DNA of 24,495 nt, from NCBI GenBank assembly GCA_946625715.1, contig CAMOTK010000002.1, positions 1-24,495 on the forward strand, written 5' to 3'. Positions 14,383 through 22,422 of the stretch are shown here, one piece after another. The stretch's first letter is position 1. Every line of letters begins with the position of its first letter. A model generated the notes under the pieces. That model was given only the letters and a program-made list of their open reading frames with translations. It was not told the origin of the DNA and searched no databases. Origin of the DNA: an uncultured Prevotella sp. (lineage in GTDB: Bacteria; Bacteroidota; Bacteroidia; Bacteroidales; Bacteroidaceae). The position numbers were made by a program, and so were the translations under genes.

Positions 14383-15894
14383 ATGAAGATTTTTACGACT
14401 GCTCAGATACGTGAGCTGGACAAATATACTATCGAACACGAACCAGTCAAGTCGATTGATTTGATGGAGCGGGCGGCACGTGCGCTCACTCAGGCCATTG
14501 GCGAGCGATGGGGCAACCAGACTCCCGTTGTGGTCTTTGCCGGCTATGGCAACAATGGCGGCGATGCGCTGGCTGTGGCTCGCATGCTGATAGAACAAAG
14601 CTATGATGTCAAGGTGTTTCTTTTCAACATCTCCGGCCACCTGTCGGCCGACTGTGCTGAAAACAAGCGCCGCCTGATGGAGAAGTATTCCCGACAGTTT
14701 GTTGAAGTGACCCAGGAGTTCGACCCGCCGCAGTTGGAACAGGGCATGCTGGTGGTCGACGGACTGTTTGGCTCTGGCCTTAACAAGCCCTTGGCCGGTG
14801 GTTTCGCTTCATTAGTGAAGTACATCAACGCTTCGCGGGCCGATGTGGTGAGCATCGATATGCCGTCGGGCCTGATGAGCGAGGACAATACCTACAATGT
14901 GAAGGCCAACATCATCCGTGCCACGATGACGCTTACGCTGCAGCAGCATAAACTGTCGCAGCTGTTTGCCGAAAACCAGCAGTTTGTAGGCGAACTGCGT
15001 GTGCTCGACATCCGTCTGAGCAAGGAAGGCATGGACAAGATTGATGCCCAATATACGCTGATTGAGGAGAAAGACGTCAGGGCGCGACTGTTGCCGCGCG
15101 ATGCCTTTGGCCATAAGGGTACGATGGGACAGGCACTTATCATTGCCGGCAGTTTTGGCATGGCCGGAGCGGCTATCTTGGCAACGAAAGCCTGTCTGCG
15201 GGCCGGTTGCGGCAAGGTGGTGGCCCACACCCCTAAGCGCAACGTTGCCGTTTTGCAAACAGCCGTGCCCGAAGCCGTGTTACAAATCGACCGCGAAGAG
15301 ACCATGTTCTCTGAGGCCGTCGATACCGAAGACTTTAAATCGCTGGGCATCGGTCCCGGGCTGGGTACCACCGAGCAGACGGCCATTGCCATGATTACGC
15401 AGTTGCGTAAGGCACAGTGCCCTGTGGTGTGCGATGCCGATGCCATCAATATCTTAGCCAATCATCGGGCTTGGGTGCAGCAGTTGCCCAAGGGCATCAT
15501 CATGACCCCCCATCCGCTGGAGTTCGACCGGCTGGAAGGTCATAGTGCCGACAGCTACGAGCGCTTGACGAGAGCCAGCAATCTGGCCGAACGACTTGGC
15601 GCCTGCATCATCCTGAAAGGTCACTTCTCGGCCTTATGCATGCCCGATGGTCATGTGATGTTCAACTCTACGGGCAATTCGGGCATGGCTACCGCCGGAA
15701 GCGGCGATGTGCTTACCGGCATTCTCACTGGCCTGCTGGCCCGTGGCTATAAGCCAGCCGACGCCAGCATCGTTGGCATGTATCTCCATGGTCTTGCCGG
15801 CGATTTGGCTGCTCAGGACTTAGGCGAAGACAGCCTCATTGCCAGCGACCTCATTAACTATCTGCCCAAGGCATTCAAACGATTAACAGATTAA
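14383..15894 (+). CDS. nnr: Bifunctional NAD(P)H-hydrate repair enzyme: epimerase plus ADP-dependent dehydratase
   Basis: Repairs hydrated NADH and NADPH (NADHX, NADPHX) in the cytoplasm. The N-terminal half (about 1-215) is the epimerase that interconverts the R and S forms, with GYGNNGGD (54-61), D126 in VVDGLFGSGLNKPL and SIDMPSGL. The C-terminal half (about 225-503) is the ribokinase-like ADP-dependent dehydratase, with HKGTMGQALIIAGS (244-257), GIGPGLG, VCDADAINIL, MTPHPLEF, LKGHFSALC and GSGDVLTG (439-446, D442). The 503-residue length is normal for the fused form. The ATG at 14383 gives the family's usual start (MKIFTTAQIRELDKYTIE) and is immediately preceded by a -7 element. The gene is divergent from hpt. 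The DUF4831-like gene follows after five bases, so they are co-transcribed. Confidence 0.97.
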   Translation: MKIFTTAQIRELDKYTIEHEPVKSIDLMERAARALTQAIGERWGNQTPVVVFAGYGNNGGDALAVARMLIEQSYDVKVFLFNISGHLSADCAENKRRLMEKYSRQFVEVTQEFDPPQLEQGMLVVDGLFGSGLNKPLAGGFASLVKYINASRADVVSIDMPSGLMSEDNTYNVKANIIRATMTLTLQQHKLSQLFAENQQFVGELRVLDIRLSKEGMDKIDAQYTLIEEKDVRARLLPRDAFGHKGTMGQALIIAGSFGMAGAAILATKACLRAGCGKVVAHTPKRNVAVLQTAVPEAVLQIDREETMFSEAVDTEDFKSLGIGPGLGTTEQTAIAMITQLRKAQCPVVCDADAINILANHRAWVQQLPKGIIMTPHPLEFDRLEGHSADSYERLTRASNLAERLGACIILKGHFSALCMPDGHVMFNSTGNSGMATAGSGDVLTGILTGLLARGYKPADASIVGMYLHGLAGDLAAQDLGEDSLIASDLINYLPKAFKRLTD

Positions 15895-15899
15895 CCTCT

Positions 15900-16970
15900 A
15901 TGAATAAGAAAGGACTATTATTTCTTGTGGCTTGCTGTAGCACACTCTTTGCTGCTGCACAGACCGCAGTGAGCACGTATCAGCCCGGAGTCACCACCGA
16001 GGGCGCAGTCTACTATCTGCCTAAAACAGCGTTGCGCATCAGTGTGCTGGTGGAGAAATCCACTTATACGCCCGGCGACTTTGCCAAATATGCGAGCCGC
16101 TATCTCCGCCTGAACGATGTGAAGCAAGAGGGCGCGACTGCCTATCGTATTGTTGGCATCAGTCAGCAGGCCTTCGGCGTGGCCGACACCAGCAAGGTCT
16201 ATGCCGTGCGCTTCAATGCCAAGACGGTGGCAGCCAATGTGGCACTGGCCGACGACGGCCGACTGTTGGCCATCAATGCCGAAGGCAAGCGCCAGCCCGA
16301 CCTGAAGGAGTTCAAGGCGGCTCCCAAAGGGCGTCAGGTCAATCCGCGCCAGTTCCTGACCGAAGAGATTCTGGCAGCTGGCAGCACGGCCAAGATGGCT
16401 GAACTGACTGCCCGCGAGATTTACGACCTGCGCGAAAACCGTAGTCTGTTGATTAAGGGTCAGGCCGACTTCATGCCTTCCGACGGTCGGCAGATGCAGC
16501 TGATGCTTGGTCAGCTCGATGCTCAAGACCAGGCCCTTACCCAACTGTTTCAGGGCACTACCGAGCGCGATACGGTCGAGCAAGTGTTTTATTTCTGCCC
16601 AGACGGTCCGGTCAGCAAGCAGCTCATCTTCCGCTTCTCGAAGAAGTTTGGTGTGGTAGAAGCCGACAATCTCGTAGGCTCACCTTATTATATTAATATA
16701 GAAGACGAGCACACGGTGCCTGTTTTGGCTGCCGATGCAAAGAATAAGAAAAAGAATGAGAACGGCATCTACGTCAATGTGCCTGGCCGTATGCGTAGCA
16801 CGATTCTTGGCGGCGTCGATGTGGCCGATGTCAGTGAGTTTCCCGCAGCCCAGTTCGGCAACGTGGAACTGCTGAGCGGCGAACTCTTCAATAAGCGCTA
16901 TACCACCCGGTTGTGGCTCAACCCCACGACGGGAGCCTTAGAACGTTTGGAAGCCGATGAACCTAAATAG
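15900..16970 (+). CDS. DUF4831 family protein, exported, function unknown
   Basis: A 356-residue protein with an N-terminal signal peptide (MNKKGLLFLVACCSTLFAAA, then QTAVS). There are cysteines in the hydrophobic segment but no clean lipobox, so it is probably soluble in the periplasm, though a lipoprotein cannot be fully excluded. It resembles the DUF4831 family of the Bacteroidales: YYLPKTALRISVLVEKSTYTPGDFAKYASRYL near the N-terminus, DDGRLLAINAEG, TAREIYDLRENRSLLIKG and the C-terminal LWLNPTTGALERLE. No catalytic motif is seen. The start lies five bases after the nnr stop, so the two share a transcript; a link to cofactor repair is not otherwise supported. The stop overlaps a hairpin that may end transcription. 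The family name is from recognition, not a search. Confidence 0.8.
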   Translation: MNKKGLLFLVACCSTLFAAAQTAVSTYQPGVTTEGAVYYLPKTALRISVLVEKSTYTPGDFAKYASRYLRLNDVKQEGATAYRIVGISQQAFGVADTSKVYAVRFNAKTVAANVALADDGRLLAINAEGKRQPDLKEFKAAPKGRQVNPRQFLTEEILAAGSTAKMAELTAREIYDLRENRSLLIKGQADFMPSDGRQMQLMLGQLDAQDQALTQLFQGTTERDTVEQVFYFCPDGPVSKQLIFRFSKKFGVVEADNLVGSPYYINIEDEHTVPVLAADAKNKKKNENGIYVNVPGRMRSTILGGVDVADVSEFPAAQFGNVELLSGELFNKRYTTRLWLNPTTGALERLEADEPK

Positions 16971-16981
16971 GTTCAGTCGGC
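16953..16981. terminator. Hairpin between the convergent DUF4831 and PL11 genes
   Basis: GCCGATGAACCT (16953-16964) pairs with AGGTTCAGTCGGC (16969-16981) with a single bulge and a 4-nt AAAT loop. It includes the stop codon of the DUF4831 gene. The bases that follow on the plus strand are pyrimidine-rich (TTCCTCTC) rather than a pure T-run, and on the minus strand there is only a short T stretch, so termination is plausible in either direction but not certain. Confidence 0.55.
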
Positions 16982-17001
16982 TTCCTCTCACTTCTCACTT
17001 A

Positions 17002-19020
17002 TTAAAAAATAACTTTCTTGTTGGTCTGTCGGTCGATGTACAGCCCTGGACGTTTGGGACTGCTGACCGCACGACCTTGCAAGTCGTAGTAGCCGGTGGC
17101 GGGTACCACTGTGCTGACCGACTTGATGCTCATGGCTTGTTCCTCCAGTGCTTTATGATACTCCACGGGGCTGTAGCCCAGGTGGGGCGGCTGGTTGTAG
17201 CCGCAGTTCTGCCAGACGATGGCCATGTCGTAGGTGTGGTCGTCGCGCAGCCATGGCAGTTTGTAAGGACTCTCCGTGGTCGTGGTGAAGATGGTCAGGT
17301 AGAAGTCCTCGACATTCTGTGCCCAGTAGACAGCCTCTTCGCGCCAGTCGCCATAGAGGTCGCACTGCAGGTTGGGGTTATACTTCGTGCTGTTGATGGA
17401 GTTGGCACCATAGCCATAGCTGTACAGCGTACAGACGCGGTCCCAGCTCTTGGTCGTGCTGTTCCATTTGTCGATATGGCTGCGGTCGTGGTATTCGCGT
17501 AGCAAGTCGCCGTCCCAATAGATGGCATAGTTGATGCTTGAGCTCTTTGTGGTGCCCACATGCCACGGAGCAATGGCCTCGCCCTTGCAGGTCATGAGGT
17601 TGGCATCGCCCCATTCCATGAACTCGGCCCCAGCGTAGGTGCCGTCGCAGTCGATGGCCAAGCCGCGTGCCGTGTCGCCGCCCGTCTGCGGCTTGCCCAG
17701 CAGAATCTTGCCGGTCTTGGCGTCAATCATAGCGGCGTCATACTTGGCCGTTTCTTCTTCCGTGATGATAAAGATTTCCTTGCCCTCGTTGTCGGGGTCG
17801 AATTCGCTCAGATGAGTAGCGTCGCCATGACCAAGCCCTGTGCTCCAGAGCAGTTTGCCGTCGTGGTCGAGCGCAGCCGCTCCCACCATGATTTCGTCGA
17901 AGCCGTCGCCGTCGAGGTCGCCCACGGTCACGCTGTGTGCTCCTTGAGCGTAGATGCCTTCACCTTTCTTATTAGAAGCGTGTTTCCACACCACGCTGAG
18001 CTGCTGACCGTCCCAATGGTAGGCAGCGGCGTAGCTGTAGGTGTAGATGCCGCGCACGGTGACGGCACACGGCGTGGGCTTGCCGTCGACGTCGAGGAAG
18101 GCCACGCAGCCTTTGAACCAGTTGCCGCGGTGGCCATAAGCAGCGCCATCGGTCTTGCCCGAACGGTCGTCCCAGTTGCTGTGTATGCTGAACAGCGGCC
18201 AATAGTCGATGGTGGCCAGCTCCTGACCTGTTGTGCCATTGAACACCGTCAGCCACTCCTTGCCACCGTTGGTGATGACTCCCGAGGCGTTGATTGACGA
18301 CTGTGTATGGTCGGCTGTGGCGGCCGGGCCCGTGTGCAGATAGGCCCCCGTGGCGTCCTTCGAACCCTGTGCAGTCTTGCCAATCAGTTCGCCCTTGCCG
18401 TCGCCGTCGAAGTCGTAGCAGAGGAACGTGAAGCGGCAGCCTGCCAGCACGTTCGGACCGAAGTCGAGACGCCACAGCCGCGTGCCGTCGAGCTTGTAGC
18501 AGTCAACAATCTGCGGTCCCGTAGCCGTGCAGGTCGAGCCGGCATTCGAGGGTTCCCATTTCATGATGATTTCCTGTTCGCCGTCGCCGTCCATGTCGTA
18601 GGCCGAGCAGTCGTTGGGCGTATAGGTCACCACCGTGCCGTTCTTCATGGTGTAGTCGCCCGGGTAGTCGAGCTTGATGTGGTGGAAGAAGTTGTCGTCG
18701 CACCGCACGCCGTCTTGCGTGTCGACGATGTTGCCATTGGCATCGAGCACCTCTACACGGAACGTAGCGTTGGCATACGTGGCATCGAGCGTGGCATTGG
18801 TGCAGTCGGTGAGCGTTTTAATGAGTTGGTTGTCGGCATAGAGCTTGTAGGTGGTGGTCAGCGGCTGGTCGGTGGCTCTCATGCGCCAGCTGACGAAGAT
18901 GTTGTTGCCTTTTTCAGTTTTGCAGGCCCATAGTCCGCGACCTTTGCCCGTATCGGCCGTGGCGCCCAGTGTCATGAGTGTGGCCATCAGAGCGAGAATC
19001 AACTTTTGTTTCATAAGCAT
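17002..19020 (-). CDS. Rhamnogalacturonan lyase, polysaccharide lyase family 11
   Basis: A secreted calcium-dependent lyase that cleaves the rhamnose-galacturonic acid backbone of rhamnogalacturonan I by beta-elimination, like YesW/YesX. The 672-residue protein has a signal peptide (cleavage near ATADT), an N-terminal beta-sandwich (GKGRGLWACKT, NIFVSWRM, TYKLYAD), and an eight-bladed propeller marked by acidic calcium loops DMDGDGEQE (142-150), DFDGDGKGE (203-211) and DLDGDGFDE (368-376). It also has the PL11-typical INYAIYWDGDLLREYHD and LYGDWREEAVYW segments. The last 30 residues (YYDLQGRAVSSPKRPGLYI ... KKVIF) form a short tail common on exported Bacteroidales proteins. ATGs at 19020 and 19014 are both possible; 19014 gives MKQKLILALMA. 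It is divergent from susC with a matching promoter, which ties it to that locus. Family assignment is strong. Confidence 0.95.
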   Translation of the reverse strand: MLMKQKLILALMATLMTLGATADTGKGRGLWACKTEKGNNIFVSWRMRATDQPLTTTYKLYADNQLIKTLTDCTNATLDATYANATFRVEVLDANGNIVDTQDGVRCDDNFFHHIKLDYPGDYTMKNGTVVTYTPNDCSAYDMDGDGEQEIIMKWEPSNAGSTCTATGPQIVDCYKLDGTRLWRLDFGPNVLAGCRFTFLCYDFDGDGKGELIGKTAQGSKDATGAYLHTGPAATADHTQSSINASGVITNGGKEWLTVFNGTTGQELATIDYWPLFSIHSNWDDRSGKTDGAAYGHRGNWFKGCVAFLDVDGKPTPCAVTVRGIYTYSYAAAYHWDGQQLSVVWKHASNKKGEGIYAQGAHSVTVGDLDGDGFDEIMVGAAALDHDGKLLWSTGLGHGDATHLSEFDPDNEGKEIFIITEEETAKYDAAMIDAKTGKILLGKPQTGGDTARGLAIDCDGTYAGAEFMEWGDANLMTCKGEAIAPWHVGTTKSSSINYAIYWDGDLLREYHDRSHIDKWNSTTKSWDRVCTLYSYGYGANSINSTKYNPNLQCDLYGDWREEAVYWAQNVEDFYLTIFTTTTESPYKLPWLRDDHTYDMAIVWQNCGYNQPPHLGYSPVEYHKALEEQAMSIKSVSTVVPATGYYDLQGRAVSSPKRPGLYIDRQTNKKVIF

Positions 19021-19070
19021 TCAGGTAGGATGTTATTTTTCCTTTTGTTTTACGATTAGTTTTTCTGCTG

Positions 19071-19102
19071 CAAAGTTACGTCTTTTTCCTGAGACCCCCA
19101 AA
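19071..19102 (-). promoter_or_regulatory. Promoter of the PL11 gene (complete -33/-7)
   Basis: On the minus strand TTTG (19099-19102) is followed by exactly 20 nt and then TAACTTTG (19071-19078), the full Bacteroidetes pattern. Transcription would begin near 19066, about 45 nt before the ATG at 19020. The -33 element lies inside a GTTTGG hexamer (19098-19103, minus strand) shared with the susC promoter. Confidence 0.8.
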
Positions 19103-19117
19103 CCAAATGTCGTAAAA

Positions 19118-19165
19118 GGCCAAACTTGCTCTGTTTTCGTCAGTTTTGCATTAAAAAGTTTGGCC
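19118..19165. promoter_or_regulatory. Perfect 10-bp inverted repeat between the divergent PL11 and susC promoters (candidate operator)
   Basis: GGCCAAACTT (19118-19127) is the exact reverse complement of AAGTTTGGCC (19156-19165), separated by 28 nt. Allowing one mismatch the arms extend to 14 bp. The right arm covers the susC -33 TTTG (19159-19162). The core GTTTGG recurs at 19098-19103 on the minus strand, covering the PL11 -33. The region lies upstream of both predicted starts, so it would act as DNA rather than as an RNA hairpin. A regulator site is inferred; no regulator gene is in the window. Confidence 0.6.
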
Positions 19166-19190
19166 GTTTCATAAAGTTTGTTTATTTTTG
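19159..19190 (+). promoter_or_regulatory. Promoter of the susCD operon (complete -33/-7)
   Basis: TTTG (19159-19162), a spacer of exactly 20 nt, and TATTTTTG (19183-19190) match the Bacteroidetes promoter pattern. Transcription would begin near 19194-19197, leaving a leader of about 100 nt before the susC ATG at 19295. The leader is AT-rich and contains a 17-codon open frame at 19194-19247. Confidence 0.82.
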
Positions 19191-19294
19191 CAAATGAAAA
19201 AGAAGTGTATTGGCTACAATACAAGATTACTGGCGACTGAAAGATGATATTTACCAATCTATAAACCTATTTATTAACAAAAAACAAGAAAACT

Positions 19295-22200
19295 ATGAAG
19301 AAAAGCTCAAGTCACAACTTGAAGAGAACTTCGTTGGTTCTCGGCTTGACTGTGCTCCTTGCTCCCGCAGCTTTTGCTGAGCAGCGTACAGCTCCGAGTC
19401 TGCCTGCCGCCGTACAGCAGCAGACGCGCACCGTGAAAGGCCACATCGTGGACGAGAACGGTGAACCCATGATTGGCGTTACCATTAAGGTGGCCAACGC
19501 TATGGGTGGGGCCATTTCCGACATGAATGGTAACTTTACCATTAATGTTCCCGCCGGACGTACTAACCTGGTATTCTCCTACACCGGCTATGCAACAAAG
19601 ACAATTCAGGCCCAGGCCAACATGAACATCAAGCTCGAGCCCGACCTTCAGGGCCTCGACGAAGTGGTGGTCATCGGTTTCGGTACCGTGAAAAAGCGCG
19701 ATTTGACCGGTTCGGTTGCTCAGGTCAAGTCCGATGTTATTCTCCAGACTCCTACAGCAGACGTTGCTACCTCGCTGCAAGGCCGCATCTCCGGTCTTGA
19801 CGTGAACGGTGGCGAGCTCCGTATTCGTGGTAACCGTTCTATCAACGGTTCCAACGCTCCTCTGGTCATCATCGACGGCGTGCAGGGTGGTTCGCTCAGC
19901 GACTTGAACCCCGACGATATCGAGTCGATTGATGTGCTGAAGGATGCTTCTTCAACCGCTATCTATGGTTCGCAGGGTGCCAACGGTGTAATCATCGTCA
20001 CCACGAAGAAGGCCGAGGCCGGCCGCTTCCACGTGTCGTACAATGGCTTCGTCACCGGTGCCTTCCGCCGTCAGCATCCCGAGTATCGTTCGGGCAGCAA
20101 CTTCTATGAGACGCGCAAGCTGGCTGCACAGAACGCAGGCAACTGGAGCAGCGAGGCCGACGACCTGTTGCTCTTCGGTTCGCCCGAAGCTCTGGCTGCC
20201 TACAAGGCCGGTGCCTGGACCAACTATGAAAACCTGCTGCAGAAGGGCATGACGGTGAGCAACCGCCATAGCATCACCCTCTCTGGCGGTAACGAGCGCA
20301 CCACGGCCCGCTTCTCAGTAGGCTATGCCAACAACGGCAGCCGTTGGAAGGAGAGTGGCGGCACCGACCGCTACACGCTGCGTGCCAACATCGACCATAA
20401 CATCCGCAAGTGGATTTCGGGCGGTGTGAACTTCCAGTTGACCCACAACCGTAGCAATGCTTCGCCCTACGAGAATGCACCCACGACGGGCATGGAGCTG
20501 GGCGACCCCTACGGCTACTACGACGAGGTCAGCAAGACTTATAAGATAGGTTCGGAACTGGTGGAGCGCCCTCTGGAGAACAGTGGCTACGTGAACCCGC
20601 TCATCAACACCATTGGCGACGACCGCTACTCGCGCCAGACCTATGGCACCAATGTTGTGGCCAACGGCTATCTCGACATTCATCCTCTCGACGGACTGAG
20701 CTTCCGCACGCAGGTGAATGCCTTCATCAGCAACTATTCCGATGGCAGTTACACCGATGCCAGCTCGGCTTCTGAAGTCAATGCCGGTACCAAGCAGTCG
20801 ACGGCCAACATGACCAAGACTTCGGGCCTCTATCTGGAGTGGAACAACATCCTGACCTATGCTTTCAAGATGTTGCCCGAGGACCATCACCTCGCCCTGA
20901 CCGCCCTGACCACCTGGAACCGCAACAAGTCTGACGCCCTCTCGGCCACCTCTATCGGTCAGACCCTGACCAGCAACCTGTGGTGGAACCTGGCCAGCAA
21001 CGACGGTGGCGCAGGCCACATGACCCACACCAGCAGCTACGAGCAGTCGCAGAACTTCTCGTATGCCGGCCGCATCAGCTACGACTGGAAGAGCCGCTAC
21101 CTGCTGACTGCCTCGCTGCGTCGCGACGGTGCTTCGCGCCTGGCCAAAGGCCACAAGTGGGCTTGGTTCCCCTCGGCAGCCGTTGCATGGCGTCTGAGCG
21201 ACGAGCCGTTCATGAAAGCCACGAAGTCGTGGATGGACGACCTGAAGATTCGCGCCACTTACGGTGTGACCGGTAACGCCGGTATCCCCGTCTACGGTAC
21301 CGTTTCGGGCGTGACGTTCAAGAACACCGCTCTCGGTTTCCAGGACGATGCCGTAAACCACTACGAGCTGGGTAAGGACAACATCATTGGTAACGAAGAC
21401 ACAAAGTGGGAGAAGTCGACAACCTTCGACGTAGGTTTCGACCTCGTGCTGCTGAACAATCGTCTGGCCGTGACCTTCGACTGGTACAACACGAAGACCA
21501 CCGACCTGATTCTGGCCCGCACACTGCCCACATCGAGCGGTAACGACGGTAAGTTCCAGACCTACACCAACATCGGCGCCACCCGCAACCGTGGTTTCGA
21601 AGTGACCATCAACAGCCGCAACATCATGACCAAGGACTTCACTTGGAGCTCTACGCTGTCGTTCTCGGCCAACCAGGAGAAGATTCTCGAGCTCTATGGC
21701 GGCGAGGATTTCATCCAGGTAGGCGACAAGCCCGAGGAAGGTCTGATGGTGGGTTATCCCATCAACTCATACCGCGCCTTCGAGTATGTAGGCATTTGGA
21801 AGAGCTCTGAGGCTGCCCAGGCCGCCCAGGTGTTCACCAATGCCGAAAAGACCATCCCCTTCAAGCCCGGCGATATCCATGTAGTAGACCAGGATGGCGA
21901 CGGCTGGATTGACCAGAGCACGGACTACACCTACCTCGGCTCAACCTCGCCGAAGTGGTTCCTTGGCTTCAACAACGATTTCCAGTACAAGAACTTCGAC
22001 CTGAACATCTACATCTACGCCCGTTGGGGACACTGGGGTGAGAACCCGTTGGCCAGCTACAGCCCGACAACCGGTGGCGTCTACACCACCTACGACTACT
22101 GGACACCTCAGAACGAGAGTGGTTCGTTCCCTGCTCTGAAGCAGAACGCCAACTTCTACGACTACAAGGGCTATACCGCCTACTGGTATTGCAACAAGTC

Positions 22201-22396
22201 GTTCATCAAGCTGAAGCGTATTGCCCTTGGCTACTCTCTGCCGAAGTCGGCCCTCAAGTCTATTGGCATCGAGAAAGCCCGCATCTATGCTACGGTCAAC
22301 AATCCGTTCTACATCGTGAAGGATAAGTGGATGAAGGGCTTCGACCCCGAAAACGACCAGCGCAGCGTCACTGTTGGTTTGAATGTTAATTTCTAA
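19295..22396 (+). CDS. susC-like: SusC-family TonB-linked outer membrane protein
   Basis: An outer-membrane transporter that works with SusD to import oligosaccharides using TonB energy. The 1033-residue protein has a signal peptide (about 1-28, ending PAAFA), a carboxypeptidase-like regulatory domain (about 46-115: VKGHIVDENGEPMIGVTIKV, GNFTINVPAG, VFSYTGY), the TonB-box region DEVVVIGFGTVKKRDLTGSV (122-141), a plug with LRIRGNRSINGSNAPLVIIDGV and the SusC signature DASSTAIYGSQGANGVIIVTTKK, then the barrel ending in SVTVGLNVNF. Length is typical. The ATG at 19295 gives a signal peptide and follows a promoter by about 100 nt. SusD begins 26 nt after its stop. PL11 on the opposite strand and the paired promoter suggest pectic rhamnogalacturonan fragments as cargo (inference). 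Confidence 0.96.
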   Translation: MKKSSSHNLKRTSLVLGLTVLLAPAAFAEQRTAPSLPAAVQQQTRTVKGHIVDENGEPMIGVTIKVANAMGGAISDMNGNFTINVPAGRTNLVFSYTGYATKTIQAQANMNIKLEPDLQGLDEVVVIGFGTVKKRDLTGSVAQVKSDVILQTPTADVATSLQGRISGLDVNGGELRIRGNRSINGSNAPLVIIDGVQGGSLSDLNPDDIESIDVLKDASSTAIYGSQGANGVIIVTTKKAEAGRFHVSYNGFVTGAFRRQHPEYRSGSNFYETRKLAAQNAGNWSSEADDLLLFGSPEALAAYKAGAWTNYENLLQKGMTVSNRHSITLSGGNERTTARFSVGYANNGSRWKESGGTDRYTLRANIDHNIRKWISGGVNFQLTHNRSNASPYENAPTTGMELGDPYGYYDEVSKTYKIGSELVERPLENSGYVNPLINTIGDDRYSRQTYGTNVVANGYLDIHPLDGLSFRTQVNAFISNYSDGSYTDASSASEVNAGTKQSTANMTKTSGLYLEWNNILTYAFKMLPEDHHLALTALTTWNRNKSDALSATSIGQTLTSNLWWNLASNDGGAGHMTHTSSYEQSQNFSYAGRISYDWKSRYLLTASLRRDGASRLAKGHKWAWFPSAAVAWRLSDEPFMKATKSWMDDLKIRATYGVTGNAGIPVYGTVSGVTFKNTALGFQDDAVNHYELGKDNIIGNEDTKWEKSTTFDVGFDLVLLNNRLAVTFDWYNTKTTDLILARTLPTSSGNDGKFQTYTNIGATRNRGFEVTINSRNIMTKDFTWSSTLSFSANQEKILELYGGEDFIQVGDKPEEGLMVGYPINSYRAFEYVGIWKSSEAAQAAQVFTNAEKTIPFKPGDIHVVDQDGDGWIDQSTDYTYLGSTSPKWFLGFNNDFQYKNFDLNIYIYARWGHWGENPLASYSPTTGGVYTTYDYWTPQNESGSFPALKQNANFYDYKGYTAYWYCNKSFIKLKRIALGYSLPKSALKSIGIEKARIYATVNNPFYIVKDKWMKGFDPENDQRSVTVGLNVNF

Positions 22397-22422
22397 GGAT
22401 CAGACACATTATTTTAATAGAT

